Assembly (NCBI RefSeq): GCF_013371495.1
Contig: NZ_JABWTA010000001.1
Location: 1,906,001 to 1,970,000 of the forward strand
Source of the DNA: Altererythrobacter lutimaris
Lineage (GTDB): Bacteria > Pseudomonadota > Alphaproteobacteria > Sphingomonadales > Sphingomonadaceae
Direction of reading: 5' to 3'
Length of the DNA: 64,000 nucleotides
The stretch's first letter is position 1. Each line of letters starts with the position of its first letter. A program made the translations under genes and the position numbers. Below the pieces are notes generated by a model. It made no database searches, was not told the DNA's origin, and saw only the letters and a list, made by a program, of their open reading frames with translations. Below, in pieces: positions 17,275 to 26,150 of this stretch.

Positions 17275-17970
17275 ATGCGCGTGCTGCTTATTGAAGACGA
17301 ACCAACAACAGCAAAAGCTATCGAGCTGATGCTGACCACGGAAGGGTTCAATGTCTACTCTACCGATCTGGGCGAAGAAGGCCTGGATCTCGGTAAGCTG
17401 TATGATTACGATATTATTCTGCTCGATCTCAACCTGCCGGACATGCACGGCTATGACGTGCTGAAGAAGCTGCGTGTTGCCAAGGTGCAGACGCCGGTTC
17501 TGATCCTTTCAGGCATTGCCGAAATGGACAGCAAGATCCGCAGCTTCGGCTTCGGCGCTGATGATTACGTGACCAAGCCATTCCACCGCGAAGAGCTGGT
17601 CGCACGCATCCACGCAGTTGTGCGTCGTTCGAAAGGCCACAGCCAGTCGATCATCCGCACCGGCAAGCTTGCCGTGAACCTTGATGCCAAGACCGTTGAA
17701 GTCGATGGTGCCCGCGTTCACTTGACCGGCAAGGAATATGCGATGCTTGAGCTGCTGAGCCTGCGCAAAGGCACGACGCTCACCAAGGAAATGTTCCTCA
17801 ACCACCTCTACGGCGGTATGGACGAGCCTGAACTCAAGATCATCGACGTCTTTATCTGCAAGCTGCGCAAGAAATTGAGCCATGCCTGCGATGGCGAAAA
17901 CTACATCGAAACGGTCTGGGGCCGCGGATATGTTCTTCGCGACGCAGACGAAGCTGCAGAAGCCGCTTGA
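17275..17970 (+). CDS. ctrA: Cell-cycle response regulator CtrA
   Basis: A 231-residue OmpR-type response regulator that controls division, motility and often gene transfer agents in alphaproteobacteria. Asp51 ([13 protein letters not shown]) is the phosphorylation site, Lys102-type KPF follows in [13 protein letters not shown], and the DNA-binding winged helix ends in [14 protein letters not shown]. The protein ends in AA (EAAEAA), like Caulobacter CtrA, whose terminal alanines mark it for ClpXP. The start at 17275 fits the family ([10 protein letters not shown]). A strong terminator follows, so ctrA is transcribed alone. Confidence 0.96.
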   Translation: MRVLLIEDEPTTAKAIELMLTTEGFNVYSTDLGEEGLDLGKLYDYDIILLDLNLPDMHGYDVLKKLRVAKVQTPVLILSGIAEMDSKIRSFGFGADDYVTKPFHREELVARIHAVVRRSKGHSQSIIRTGKLAVNLDAKTVEVDGARVHLTGKEYAMLELLSLRKGTTLTKEMFLNHLYGGMDEPELKIIDVFICKLRKKLSHACDGENYIETVWGRGYVLRDADEAAEAA

Positions 17971-18007
17971 TCCGCTAAAACCAAGTTCAATCTTGGATGG
18001 GAATTGG

Positions 18008-18040
18008 AACGCCCGGGGTGGAAACACTCCGGGCGTTTTC
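18008..18040 (+). terminator. Intrinsic terminator of ctrA
   Basis: Stem 18008-18020 with 18025-18037 (one mismatch) and a GAAA tetraloop, followed by TTT. It begins 38 bases past the ctrA stop. Confidence 0.85.
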
Positions 18041-18114
18041 TGTGCGGAGAATGGTTGTCTGGACCTCAAGGCTGCTTGATGAGATACTGCGCCCGATCCC
18101 GGAGTATTTTTCTC

Positions 18115-18948
18115 ATGCCGCTCGTACCGGAATTCCTCGCCGGAAGGACGCCCCCAGACCTTTATGGTCAATACCTTGAACCTGCTTTCGAGCCTTGGGT
18201 CGAGGCTCTACTTGATTATGCAGGCCCGCATGGTCGGGTGATAGACATCGCCTGCGGCACCGGCATCGTTAGCCGTTTCTTGGCGCGGCTTGACCAAGTG
18301 GAACAGATTGACGCAATCGACGTCGCTCCCGCCATGATCGCCAAAGCCCGCTCAATGTCGAGCAATTCTTCTCCCAAGATCTCATTTATCGAAGCCAGTG
18401 CGCTAAGCTTGCCATTTGCGGACGACACATTTGATGCGGCCTTGTGCCAGCAGGGCCTCCAGTTCTTCCCCGACAAGTTGGCCGGCCTGCGTGAAGCGCG
18501 CCGCGTATTGAAACCCGGAGCCCGTGCCGCTTTCTCGATCTGGTGCAATGCTCGTGACGGCTTACCGGTATTCGATGCCTTCGAAAGAGCGATTTCCGAC
18601 GCCCTTGGTAGCGATCTCGTCCCGTTTGGGCCCTTTTCATTCGGGGATCGCGACGAAATCAGCAGTCTGGCCGAAGCGGCTGGCTTCAAATCCACTTCAA
18701 TCGAGGTGCAAAGCCGATTGTCGCCGCTGCCTGACATTCGCACCTTCGTGCTTTTCGATATCGCATTTCTCGGTCGTCCAGCCCCGGACGGCACCCTCCA
18801 ACCGATCATGGATTTCGCGAACCCGGCGAGCGACGACGTGATCCTTGCGCTGATAGATCGGATGGAAAAGGACTGCGCTGCTTACTGCGAACCGGACGGT
18901 TCCTTGCTCGCCCCGATGCGTGCGCACATACTGATTGCCGAAGCCTAG
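18115..18948 (+). CDS. Class I SAM-dependent methyltransferase
   Basis: A 277-residue cytoplasmic protein with the Rossmann SAM-binding motif VIDIACGTGIVSR (about residues 42-54), acidic IDAIDVAPAMIAKAR (motif II), ALSLPFADDTFDAALCQQGLQF (motif III/IV) and the RRVLKPGARAAFSIW strand. This is the UbiE/MenG-like methyltransferase layout, but the substrate cannot be named from sequence. The ATG at 18115 has GGAG ten bases upstream; an earlier in-frame ATG at 18004 lies inside the ctrA terminator and is rejected. Confidence 0.82.
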   Translation: MPLVPEFLAGRTPPDLYGQYLEPAFEPWVEALLDYAGPHGRVIDIACGTGIVSRFLARLDQVEQIDAIDVAPAMIAKARSMSSNSSPKISFIEASALSLPFADDTFDAALCQQGLQFFPDKLAGLREARRVLKPGARAAFSIWCNARDGLPVFDAFERAISDALGSDLVPFGPFSFGDRDEISSLAEAAGFKSTSIEVQSRLSPLPDIRTFVLFDIAFLGRPAPDGTLQPIMDFANPASDDVILALIDRMEKDCAAYCEPDGSLLAPMRAHILIAEA

Positions 18949-18969
18949 ATCACGCCGCTCTTGCGCAGG

Positions 18970-20181
18970 CTAGCTTGCCGCTCCAAGCTGGCGCATATCC
19001 AGACCGCTCGGCTCCTGGAAAATCCGCAAATCGAATTCAGGCAGGATCGCGAGCAAGTGATCGAAGACATCAGCCTGGATGCCTTCATACTCGCCCCAAT
19101 TGGTGGTCGTGGTGAAGCAGTAGACTTCGATCGGCAGACCCTCGGGGCCGGGGGGCAATTGCCGGACCAACAGCGTGAAGCCTTGGTCGTTGATCTTGGG
19201 ATGGCTCTTAAGATAGCCGATAATGTAAGCACGAAGCGTCCCGATATTGGTGATGCGCCGCGCATTGATCGCATCTTCGCCGGCCAGTTCTGACGCGTTC
19301 CATTCGGCGATTTCCTGCTTCTTGGCCGCGAGATAATCTTTCAGCACTCGGAAGCGCTTGAGGCCAGTCACTTCATCATCACTCATGAAGCGAACCGAAT
19401 TCTGATCGATCATCAGCGCGCGCTTGATCCGGCGTCCGCCGCTCTCCGACATTCCGCGCCAGTTGCGATAGGAATCGGACACCAACCGATGCGTGGGAAT
19501 ATAGGCAATTGTCTTGTCGAAGTTCTGCACTTTGACTGTGTGAAGCGAGATATCGATCACATCGCCATCAGCATTCATGCTCGGCATTTCAATCCAGTCG
19601 CCAACGCGCAGCATGTCATTGGTCGTAAGCTGGACGCTCGCAACCAAAGACAGGATCGTATCCTTGAAGACCAGCAAGAGAACTGCGGTGACAGCGCCAA
19701 GACCGGACAGCAGGAGCAGCGGTGACTCATCGATCAGGACAGAGATCATGATGATTGCCGCGCCGCAAAGGACAGCGATCTTCACAACTTGGATAAACCC
19801 TTTGATCGGCCGGTTCTTGGAGCGCGGATGCCGCTCATAAAGCTCGTTCAGATAGGTGAGCCCCTTCACCATCCCCATGGCGATCGAAATCGCGATCAGT
19901 GCTTGGGCGACATTGACGACAACGGTCGTCACGGCCTCGTTAAGGTTCGGCACGAAAACAATGCCGCGCGAAATCATGAGCAGCGGTATGACGGTGGCGA
20001 GCCAGGCTGCCGCTTTATCGGACGTGTTGGTTTGCTCATCGAGCAGAGGTGCCGCGGCGCGCAGGATCACACGCTTCAAGATGTAGTTCACCAGCAACGC
20101 AGCTGCCGCGAGCGCGATGAGGCCAGCCAAGGATTGGACCCAAACGGGCTGGCTATCGAAGAGTTCGGTCAGGTAATTCAT
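18970..20181 (-). CDS. MscS-family mechanosensitive channel, YbdG-like
   Basis: A 403-residue protein with about five transmembrane helices, the pore segment LSGLGAVTAVLLLVFKDTILSLVASVQL (helix 3 region near residue 160-185) and the beta domain NDMLRVGDWIEMPSMNADGDVIDISLHTVKVQNFD. The long, soluble C terminus with a RRIKRALMIDQNSVRF block resembles E. coli YbdG, a small-conductance channel for mild osmotic stress. It is divergent from trmB across a 130-base gap that holds the phased ATCT array. Confidence 0.87.
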   Translation of the reverse strand: MNYLTELFDSQPVWVQSLAGLIALAAAALLVNYILKRVILRAAAPLLDEQTNTSDKAAAWLATVIPLLMISRGIVFVPNLNEAVTTVVVNVAQALIAISIAMGMVKGLTYLNELYERHPRSKNRPIKGFIQVVKIAVLCGAAIIMISVLIDESPLLLLSGLGAVTAVLLLVFKDTILSLVASVQLTTNDMLRVGDWIEMPSMNADGDVIDISLHTVKVQNFDKTIAYIPTHRLVSDSYRNWRGMSESGGRRIKRALMIDQNSVRFMSDDEVTGLKRFRVLKDYLAAKKQEIAEWNASELAGEDAINARRITNIGTLRAYIIGYLKSHPKINDQGFTLLVRQLPPGPEGLPIEVYCFTTTTNWGEYEGIQADVFDHLLAILPEFDLRIFQEPSGLDMRQLGAAS

Positions 20182-20223
20182 TGCGCGCGCGACCTATGCA
20201 TTTAAAGGCGCGATTCAAGCTTT

Positions 20224-20269
20224 ATCTCCACCCATCTCGGGGTCATCTAGGTATCATCTCCAATCATCT
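20224..20269 (+). repeat. Five ATCT elements phased at 10-11 bp
   Basis: ATCT starts at 20224, 20234, 20245, 20256 and 20266, the last four within CATCT, so the same element recurs once per helical turn. It lies between the divergent starts of the YbdG-like channel (20181) and trmB (20312). This spacing is like the direct repeats bound by OmpR/PhoB-type response regulators. No regulator can be named. Confidence 0.5.
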
Positions 20270-20311
20270 ACCGCTGGACAAAGGCTATCTGATCGCTCTA
20301 GCGCGCTCGCC

Positions 20312-21013
20312 ATGTCAGCATTCAAGGAAGGCGATCCGACGACTCTGAGCAGGCTGTATGGCCGCAGTCAGGGCAAGCCGCTGCGCCCTCGCCAACAAGG
20401 TCTAGTCGAAAATCTTTTGCCGCAAATTGCTGTTCCGGATGAAGGTCCGGTCACAGCGGAAGGGCTGTTTGGAGAGGACTGCCCGCTCCATTTCGAGATC
20501 GGTTTTGGTGGTGGTGAGCATCTCGCTTACCGCGCAGATTTGCTGCCAAATCATGGGTTTATCGGCGCAGAGCCGTTCCTGAACGGCGTCGCGCAAGCGC
20601 TCGGCCACATGGATGAAAAGCGACTTGCGAACATTCGTTTGTTCCATGGCGATGCGATCAATGTGTTGAAGCGCATCCCCGATGGAGCGCTCACCATGAT
20701 CTACCTACTTCACCCCGACCCATGGCCCAAGAACAAGCACGCCAAGCGCCGGATGATGAATGACGGGCCGGTCCAATTGTTCGCAGACAAGCTCAAACCC
20801 GGCGGTGAACTGCGTTTTGGTACCGACCACCCGATTTATGTCCGGCATGCACTCATGGTCATGCAGCGCTTTACCGAGCAATTTGAATGGGTTGTGAAGG
20901 ATCGGACGAGCTGGGATACGCGACCCTCGGGCTGGCCGGAAACCAGATATGAACACAAAGCGCGTACCGTCTACAATCATGAGGTATGGTATTTCCGCTA
21001 TCGCAAACGATAG
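20312..21013 (+). CDS. trmB: tRNA (guanine-N7-)-methyltransferase
   Basis: Methylates guanosine 46 in the variable loop of tRNA. The 233-residue protein has the SAM-binding EIGFGGGEHLAYRAD motif (about residues 60-74) and the diagnostic LHPDPWPKNKHAKRRMM block (near residue 130-146) of the TrmB family. Length is normal. It is convergent with nothing and followed 29 bases later by a DUF3592 gene on the same strand. Confidence 0.95.
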   Translation: MSAFKEGDPTTLSRLYGRSQGKPLRPRQQGLVENLLPQIAVPDEGPVTAEGLFGEDCPLHFEIGFGGGEHLAYRADLLPNHGFIGAEPFLNGVAQALGHMDEKRLANIRLFHGDAINVLKRIPDGALTMIYLLHPDPWPKNKHAKRRMMNDGPVQLFADKLKPGGELRFGTDHPIYVRHALMVMQRFTEQFEWVVKDRTSWDTRPSGWPETRYEHKARTVYNHEVWYFRYRKR

Positions 21014-21042
21014 CTGCTAGCGATTGTAGGGAGGGCGCCGTG

Positions 21043-21753
21043 ATGTCGAAAAGTCTTGCGAAATTTGGCCTGTTCTTCGCTGCATTCGGGATGGTCTTTG
21101 TCAGCATCGCAGGCTTCTTTGTGTTCCGCGATTATCAAGTCGCAACCAATGGCTTGCGCGCCCAAGGCGAAGTGATCGCGCTGGAGCGAAGCTATGACAG
21201 CGATGGCGATGCAACTTACGCACCCGTCTTCACATTCACTGATGTCAGGGGCACGCGCCACGAAGTGACTGGCTCAGTTAAAAGCTCGCCTGCGGCTTTC
21301 TCCCGCGGTGAGCAGGTGGAAGTGATCTACGACCCTGCTAAGCCCGGCAAAGCGATCATTGATAGCTTCAGCCAGCGTTATCTTTTCCCTTTGGTTTTCG
21401 GGGGTATAGGAGGGGTTTTCGCATTGATCGGCGGATGGTTTGTGATCGGTTATCAGCGCCGGAAGGCAACAATCGAGAGCCTCAAACAACGCGGCATGCG
21501 GATCGAAGCAAAGGTCAAGCGGTGTTATCGCGATACATCCGTCACGATCAATGGGCGCAGTCCATATAAGGTAACTGCACAAGCAACCCATCCCGCGACC
21601 GGCAAGCTCGCGAGCTTTACCAGCGACGCTATCTGGGTCGATTTATCTGATCAGCTCCAAGGCGGCACCGTGCCTGTGTTAGTCGATCCCGCGAAGCCCA
21701 GAGTGCACTGGATCGACCTTACCGAATGGGTACACGAAACCGAGCGAGCGTAG
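21043..21753 (+). CDS. DUF3592 membrane protein
   Basis: A 236-residue protein with an N-terminal membrane helix (FGLFFAAFGMVFVSIAGFFVF), a periplasmic DUF3592-type beta domain (about residues 40-105: APVFTFTDVRGTRHEVTG, then VEVIYDPAKPGKAIIDSF), a second helix near 110-135 and a cytoplasmic repeat of a similar beta domain ending VPVLVDPAKPRVHWID. The family has no known biochemical role. The ATG at 21043 is preceded by AGGGAGGG. The TrmB gene lies directly upstream and may share its transcript. Confidence 0.8.
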   Translation: MSKSLAKFGLFFAAFGMVFVSIAGFFVFRDYQVATNGLRAQGEVIALERSYDSDGDATYAPVFTFTDVRGTRHEVTGSVKSSPAAFSRGEQVEVIYDPAKPGKAIIDSFSQRYLFPLVFGGIGGVFALIGGWFVIGYQRRKATIESLKQRGMRIEAKVKRCYRDTSVTINGRSPYKVTAQATHPATGKLASFTSDAIWVDLSDQLQGGTVPVLVDPAKPRVHWIDLTEWVHETERA

Positions 21754-21765
21754 GCGGCGCCGCCG

Positions 21766-22779
21766 TTAGAAGCCCTCTAGTACCAGCTTACCGCGCACTG
21801 ATTTGCTTTCCAGCATTTCGTGCGCCTTGCGCAGGTTCTCGACTGATAGCGGCCCCAAGTTCTCTGTCGCTGTCGACCGGGTTTGCCCTGCATCCACCAG
21901 CCCTGCCACTTCATCAAGGATCTGGCCTTGCCGCGCGATATCCGGCGTACCGAACAGCGAGCGGGTATACATGAACTCCCAATGGGTTGAGATCGACTTC
22001 TGCTTGAATAAGCGAATGTCCAATCCATCTGGATCATCGATCAGTCCGAACCGCCCCTGAGGTGCGATCAGCTCTGCAATGGATTCAAGATATTGGTGCG
22101 TATGCGTCGTCGAGAAAACAAAGCCCGGCGCACCAAGGCCAAGACCTTCAACTTGCTCAGCGAGTGGAATTGAGTGATCGATTACATGATGCGCGCCGAG
22201 TTCTTTCACCCATGCGCGGGTCTCGTCCCGCGAAGCGGTAGCGATGACATGAAGATCGGTCTTGGCCCTGAGTAGTTGTATCGCAATCGATCCCACGCCG
22301 CCGGCTCCGCCGATGATCAAGACCGCAGGCGCTGCGCCCGGCACCGGATCATGCACCCGCAAGCGATCGAACAGCATTTCATAGGCGGTCAGAGTAGTCA
22401 GCGGCAGCGCTGCTGCTTCGGTAGCGCTAATCGACTGCGGTGCGCGGCCAGCAATGCGCGCATCGACCACGTGATACTCGGCATTAGTCCCATCGCGATC
22501 AATTGCACCGGCATACCAGACTATATCGCCGATATTGAAGCGCGTGACTTTTTCGCCAATCTCGACAACTTCGCCAACCGCATCCCACCCTAGAATAGCG
22601 GGAGTATCACCCGAAGGATCGCGGTTCGTGCGGATCTTGCAGTCAACCGGATTGACAGAGACCGCTTGCACACGGACGAGGACATCGTGGCCTAGTGCGC
22701 TTGGCCGCTCTGCTTCGAACGCGATCAGCGCATCCTCGCGGTCCAATGATCCGGCTTTGCGGTATCCTATGGCTTTCAT
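21766..22779 (-). CDS. Zinc-independent quinone oxidoreductase / alcohol dehydrogenase family protein
   Basis: A 337-residue medium-chain dehydrogenase/reductase of the ZADH2/QOR type. The GroES-like N domain (residues 1-130) has SVNPVDCKIRTN and the GWDAVGEVVEIG block; the NADPH-binding motif is LIIGGAGGVGSIAIQLLRA near residue 150-170. The structural-zinc cysteines of classical alcohol dehydrogenases are absent, so it probably reduces quinones or enones with NADPH. GGGGGGCAAGAC precedes the ATG at 22779. It is convergent with the DUF3592 gene across a GCGGCGCCGC palindrome. Confidence 0.88.
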   Translation of the reverse strand: MKAIGYRKAGSLDREDALIAFEAERPSALGHDVLVRVQAVSVNPVDCKIRTNRDPSGDTPAILGWDAVGEVVEIGEKVTRFNIGDIVWYAGAIDRDGTNAEYHVVDARIAGRAPQSISATEAAALPLTTLTAYEMLFDRLRVHDPVPGAAPAVLIIGGAGGVGSIAIQLLRAKTDLHVIATASRDETRAWVKELGAHHVIDHSIPLAEQVEGLGLGAPGFVFSTTHTHQYLESIAELIAPQGRFGLIDDPDGLDIRLFKQKSISTHWEFMYTRSLFGTPDIARQGQILDEVAGLVDAGQTRSTATENLGPLSVENLRKAHEMLESKSVRGKLVLEGF

Positions 22780-22884
22780 GTCTTGCCCCCCTTGGCATGC
22801 CCTCAACGCGATTGTCAGTGGCTCAACGCATAGAGTGCGCAGTCGGTTGCAAGATCAATGCTGGATATCTTGGTCGCCAGTCAG

Positions 22885-23997
22885 TTACGCAAAGACGCCG
22901 CTTAGGCGAGCGCGATCCATTTGATAATGCCGTGCGAGCTCGCGCGTGACGATGTCGGCAAAGCTCGCTGTCGGTTTCAGGTCGCGGCCCTGGAACAAGG
23001 CATCTTGCGAGAGGCCTGGCCAATCAGCTTCCACCATCGGACCACTACCAAGGCTTCCACCCAGCATCAGCATAGCTGAGGCAGTGCCGTGGTCGGTTCC
23101 TTGCGTGCCATTGACCGCAGCCGTCCGTCCGAATTCCGTTGCGACGATGATCAGTGTGTTCGCCCATGCACCGCCCAGCCCATTCCTTAGGCCCAAGAGA
23201 AGCTGATCCAATCCGCGCAATTGTCCGTTTAATCGACCGCGCTGATTGGAGTGTGTATCCCAGCCGCCAGTCTCGATCATCATCATGCGCGCGCCATCTT
23301 CAGGGGCCATCAAACGCGCTGCGAGCTCGCCCAATTGCGCGCCATTGCGGCCATTATTGCCTGCAAGATCGCCTGCAAGATCCTTGGTTTTCATCGCCTC
23401 GGACCATAGCGGAGCGAGCAAAGCATCTTCGTTATAAAGCGTCGACAGACGCAGCAGCAGATCCTCGCTCGCATTTGGCAACCGGTTTGGCACAAAAGTC
23501 GCCACGGGCTGCTTGCCTCGCATTGCAAGCGGAACAGAGGCCGCAATTGCAAGCGCCTGGCCTGATGGGTCAGGCAAAGCGTCGCGCATTCGTCCAATCC
23601 AGCCTGTTGGTTCTGCGTAAGGCCGCGTTGCGCCGCTCTCCAACACGTTTTGCCCGTCAAAGTGAGACCGATCGCGGTAATTCGTGGCAACAGCATGTGC
23701 CGCACGCGCTTGGCCGCTTGCGAAAAGCTCTCGCGTTTCCTGCAAAGCCGGATGCAGCCCGAAAATGCCATCAAGCGGCGCTGCACCATCATCCATGAAG
23801 GAGCCACGCAAACGCTGCAGGTCAGGATCACCCAGTGGCGGAACCAGCGCAAGTCCGTCAGCCGCGCCTCGTTGAATGATGAATACCAGCCGCTGGTCGG
23901 TAGGGGCTGCGGCAAAGGCAAGGTTCGGGAAAGCTGAGATAGCACCCGCGAGCCCTGCACCTTTCAGCAAATGGCGACGCTTGAGGGAAATAGTCAT
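22885..23997 (-). CDS. DUF1501 protein with Tat signal
   Basis: A 370-residue protein with a twin-arginine signal (SLKRRHLLKGAGLAGAISAFP, cut near AFAAAP). The mature part belongs to the DUF1501 family, distantly related to the alkaline phosphatase/sulfatase fold, with ETGGWDTHSNQ and TEFGRTAAVNGTQGTDHGTASAM blocks. Tat export implies folding, possibly with a metal, in the cytoplasm before export. It follows the DUF1800 gene with only four bases between; the two families are very often neighbours and their joint function is unknown. The long frame upstream of 23997 is discarded because the Tat motif begins at this ATG. Confidence 0.88.
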   Translation of the reverse strand: MTISLKRRHLLKGAGLAGAISAFPNLAFAAAPTDQRLVFIIQRGAADGLALVPPLGDPDLQRLRGSFMDDGAAPLDGIFGLHPALQETRELFASGQARAAHAVATNYRDRSHFDGQNVLESGATRPYAEPTGWIGRMRDALPDPSGQALAIAASVPLAMRGKQPVATFVPNRLPNASEDLLLRLSTLYNEDALLAPLWSEAMKTKDLAGDLAGNNGRNGAQLGELAARLMAPEDGARMMMIETGGWDTHSNQRGRLNGQLRGLDQLLLGLRNGLGGAWANTLIIVATEFGRTAAVNGTQGTDHGTASAMLMLGGSLGSGPMVEADWPGLSQDALFQGRDLKPTASFADIVTRELARHYQMDRARLSGVFA

Positions 23998-24001
23998 CAG
24001 A

Positions 24002-25489
24002 TCATCTCCGCAGGAATTCGGGACTGGCAAAAAGCAATGCCATGCCGGTTGAAGGTTGTTCAGCACGTGCAATTGCGAGCGTTGTCGCTTCGCTGAGACC
24101 ATCAGGCATGGCGCGTTCAGCGACATTTCTCGGATCGAGCGAATTGCCGATGCGATTGGCGACTTGCTGCGCGACTTCGACCCGCATCATCAAAGCGCCG
24201 GGGCCTGCCCAGGTTGCGGTCGTATCGCCCCAACCCGCGGGGCTGCCGGGTAGCCAGACACCTTGGCCGAGCTGCTGGAAAACAGGGACGAGACCGCGGC
24301 GTCCGGGCAAGCGGTCGATACCCGCCGCGCGCAGCATGCCGATGGTCCAGTCCCACGGACTGCGGAACTTCGGCGTGCTCGCATCCCAAGCCTCGGGCGA
24401 ATTCACTAGCGCCTGATAAACCGTCGACAAATCGCCGTCTGATGAAAGATAGGCCTCTTCAAGCCGCGCAATCATCGCCTCGGGCGGTTCATCGGCGGCA
24501 AAGTGCCTCGCCAGCTTCGTCGCCAGATGTCGGGCGGTCTTCGGCGAACGCGCCAGGTCTGTCAGCACAGCCATCGCTTGCTCGCCGCCGCTTTCGGAAT
24601 AACGTTTGCCGAGTATAGTGCGTGAGCCCGGTTCATGGATCGCTTCAACAAAGCGTGTTTCGCCGGGTTCGCCCGGGACAAGCCGAGCAAATCGCCCTCG
24701 CGCCAGGCCTGCAACTGTCCAGCCTGTCAGCGCTCGAGCCAACTCCGTGACATCGCTTTGGCTATAGCCGGTACGCACGCCTAGCGTGTGCAGCTCCAGC
24801 ACTTCACGCGCCAGATTCTCATTCAGGCCGAGCTGCCGTCCGTTCTCGCGCCGACGCCGCGCAGTGCGCTGTCCGACCATTGAATTTGGACCTATGGACT
24901 GTGCTTGGTCCAGGTACAGCATCATCGCCGGATGCGTGACAGCGGCAAACAGCAGATCGCGGAAATTGCCCAAGATGTTCGGACGGATCGCAGTGAATTC
25001 GTAATTGCCTGCAAGTGGAACGACCGGCTGCTTGTCTGCCGACACAGCGAAATGGTTCGACCAGAAATGCACCATCCGTTCGGCAAATGGTGTCTCAGTT
25101 GTGATGGCCGACATAGTCCTCGCATTGGCAGCCTTGATAAATTCCAGCCTTAAGGCATTAGGTCCATTGCCGCGCCGGTTTCGCCGTCTTTGATCTGCGG
25201 CGGCGGCGTCGGGCTGCTGCGCCATTGCGGCTCCAGCGATATCCATCGAAGGACTATCTTGCCGAGCGTTGCGCTCACGCCTCACCATTGCGCGATAGTC
25301 GGCAAATGCCGTCATAAGTTCGCCGCGCGAAGGCAATTCGGTCAATGCCTCTGGCGCAGGCTCAAATCGTTGAAGCTGATCAAGCGCCCAGCCACGCGGA
25401 TCATCGCCGACATACTCACCAGGGCGCGCACCAAGACCAAAGCGATGCAAAGCGAGCGTTTGAGCGCCGAACTGAACGGGCGATTGCAT
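24002..25489 (-). CDS. DUF1800 protein
   Basis: A 495-residue helical protein of the DUF1800 family, recognised by LHRFGLGARPGEY near the N terminus, MVHFWSNHFAV, the NENLAREVLELHTLG signature near residue 230 and TGWTVAGL after it. No signal peptide is visible, unlike its DUF1501 partner downstream. The perfect ribosome site TAAGGAGGT ends eight bases before the ATG at 25489 and overlaps a GTG at 25498, so the ATG is the start. This strong site suggests high expression of the two-gene operon. Confidence 0.88.
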   Translation of the reverse strand: MQSPVQFGAQTLALHRFGLGARPGEYVGDDPRGWALDQLQRFEPAPEALTELPSRGELMTAFADYRAMVRRERNARQDSPSMDIAGAAMAQQPDAAAADQRRRNRRGNGPNALRLEFIKAANARTMSAITTETPFAERMVHFWSNHFAVSADKQPVVPLAGNYEFTAIRPNILGNFRDLLFAAVTHPAMMLYLDQAQSIGPNSMVGQRTARRRRENGRQLGLNENLAREVLELHTLGVRTGYSQSDVTELARALTGWTVAGLARGRFARLVPGEPGETRFVEAIHEPGSRTILGKRYSESGGEQAMAVLTDLARSPKTARHLATKLARHFAADEPPEAMIARLEEAYLSSDGDLSTVYQALVNSPEAWDASTPKFRSPWDWTIGMLRAAGIDRLPGRRGLVPVFQQLGQGVWLPGSPAGWGDTTATWAGPGALMMRVEVAQQVANRIGNSLDPRNVAERAMPDGLSEATTLAIARAEQPSTGMALLFASPEFLRR

Positions 25490-25619
25490 ATGCGCCACCT
25501 CCTTAGAGCACCGATAATAGCGCGGCTTTCATCGAGCAGGTGTCGCAGATTGTATCAAAAGGTTGCTGAATGCAGCGTAACCAAGGACTTCGCAGACCTG
25601 ATTGGCGCGTCCACGCAGC

Positions 25620-26147
25620 TTAGCCAAAATCCTTCTGAAAGCTGAAATCGACCATGATCTCGCTGGAAATTTCTTCAAGCGCCGCTTGGCCCTGCTCAGG
25701 TGTCACACCATCGGGCAGGATCGCGAGGACTTCTGCACGGAACAGATGTTCGCCGCCCCATGCGCCCATTTCTTCACCACTCGAAAGGCTTTCGATGTTG
25801 GCGCCAAGACCCGCCAGCACTGAACTGACTTGCTTGATTATGCCGGGTCGATCCTGCCCCACAAGCTCAAACAGGAGCAGGCTGCCCGAAGTGTCTGCAT
25901 CGCTTTCAGCCGGGAATATGCGCACCTCCAGCCCGCCATCAATTGCAGCAATGGCTTGCTCGAGATTGCTCTTCTGCTCGGGCTCGATCTCCACCAGAAC
26001 CGACCCGACATAGAGCCCGCCCAAGCGGCTGAGATGGCCTTCCTTCCAATTGCCTTGAGCAGCGAGGACTGCTTCGGACAATTCAGATGTCAGTCCAGGC
26101 CGGTCGCTGCCGGTTACTGTCAGAACGTATCGTGCAGTATCACTCAT
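25620..26147 (-). CDS. Tandem ACT-domain protein, GcvR-like
   Basis: A 175-residue protein of two ACT domains: VLTVTGSDRPGLTSELSEAV at the start and LLLFELVGQDRPGIIKQVSSVLAGLGANIESL from about residue 90. This layout matches GcvR, which controls glycine cleavage genes in E. coli by binding GcvA; whether this protein does so here is unknown. ACT domains usually bind amino acids. It lies three bases downstream of maeB and is surely co-transcribed with it. Confidence 0.85.
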   Translation of the reverse strand: MSDTARYVLTVTGSDRPGLTSELSEAVLAAQGNWKEGHLSRLGGLYVGSVLVEIEPEQKSNLEQAIAAIDGGLEVRIFPAESDADTSGSLLLFELVGQDRPGIIKQVSSVLAGLGANIESLSSGEEMGAWGGEHLFRAEVLAILPDGVTPEQGQAALEEISSEIMVDFSFQKDFG

Positions 26148-26150
26148 GTT

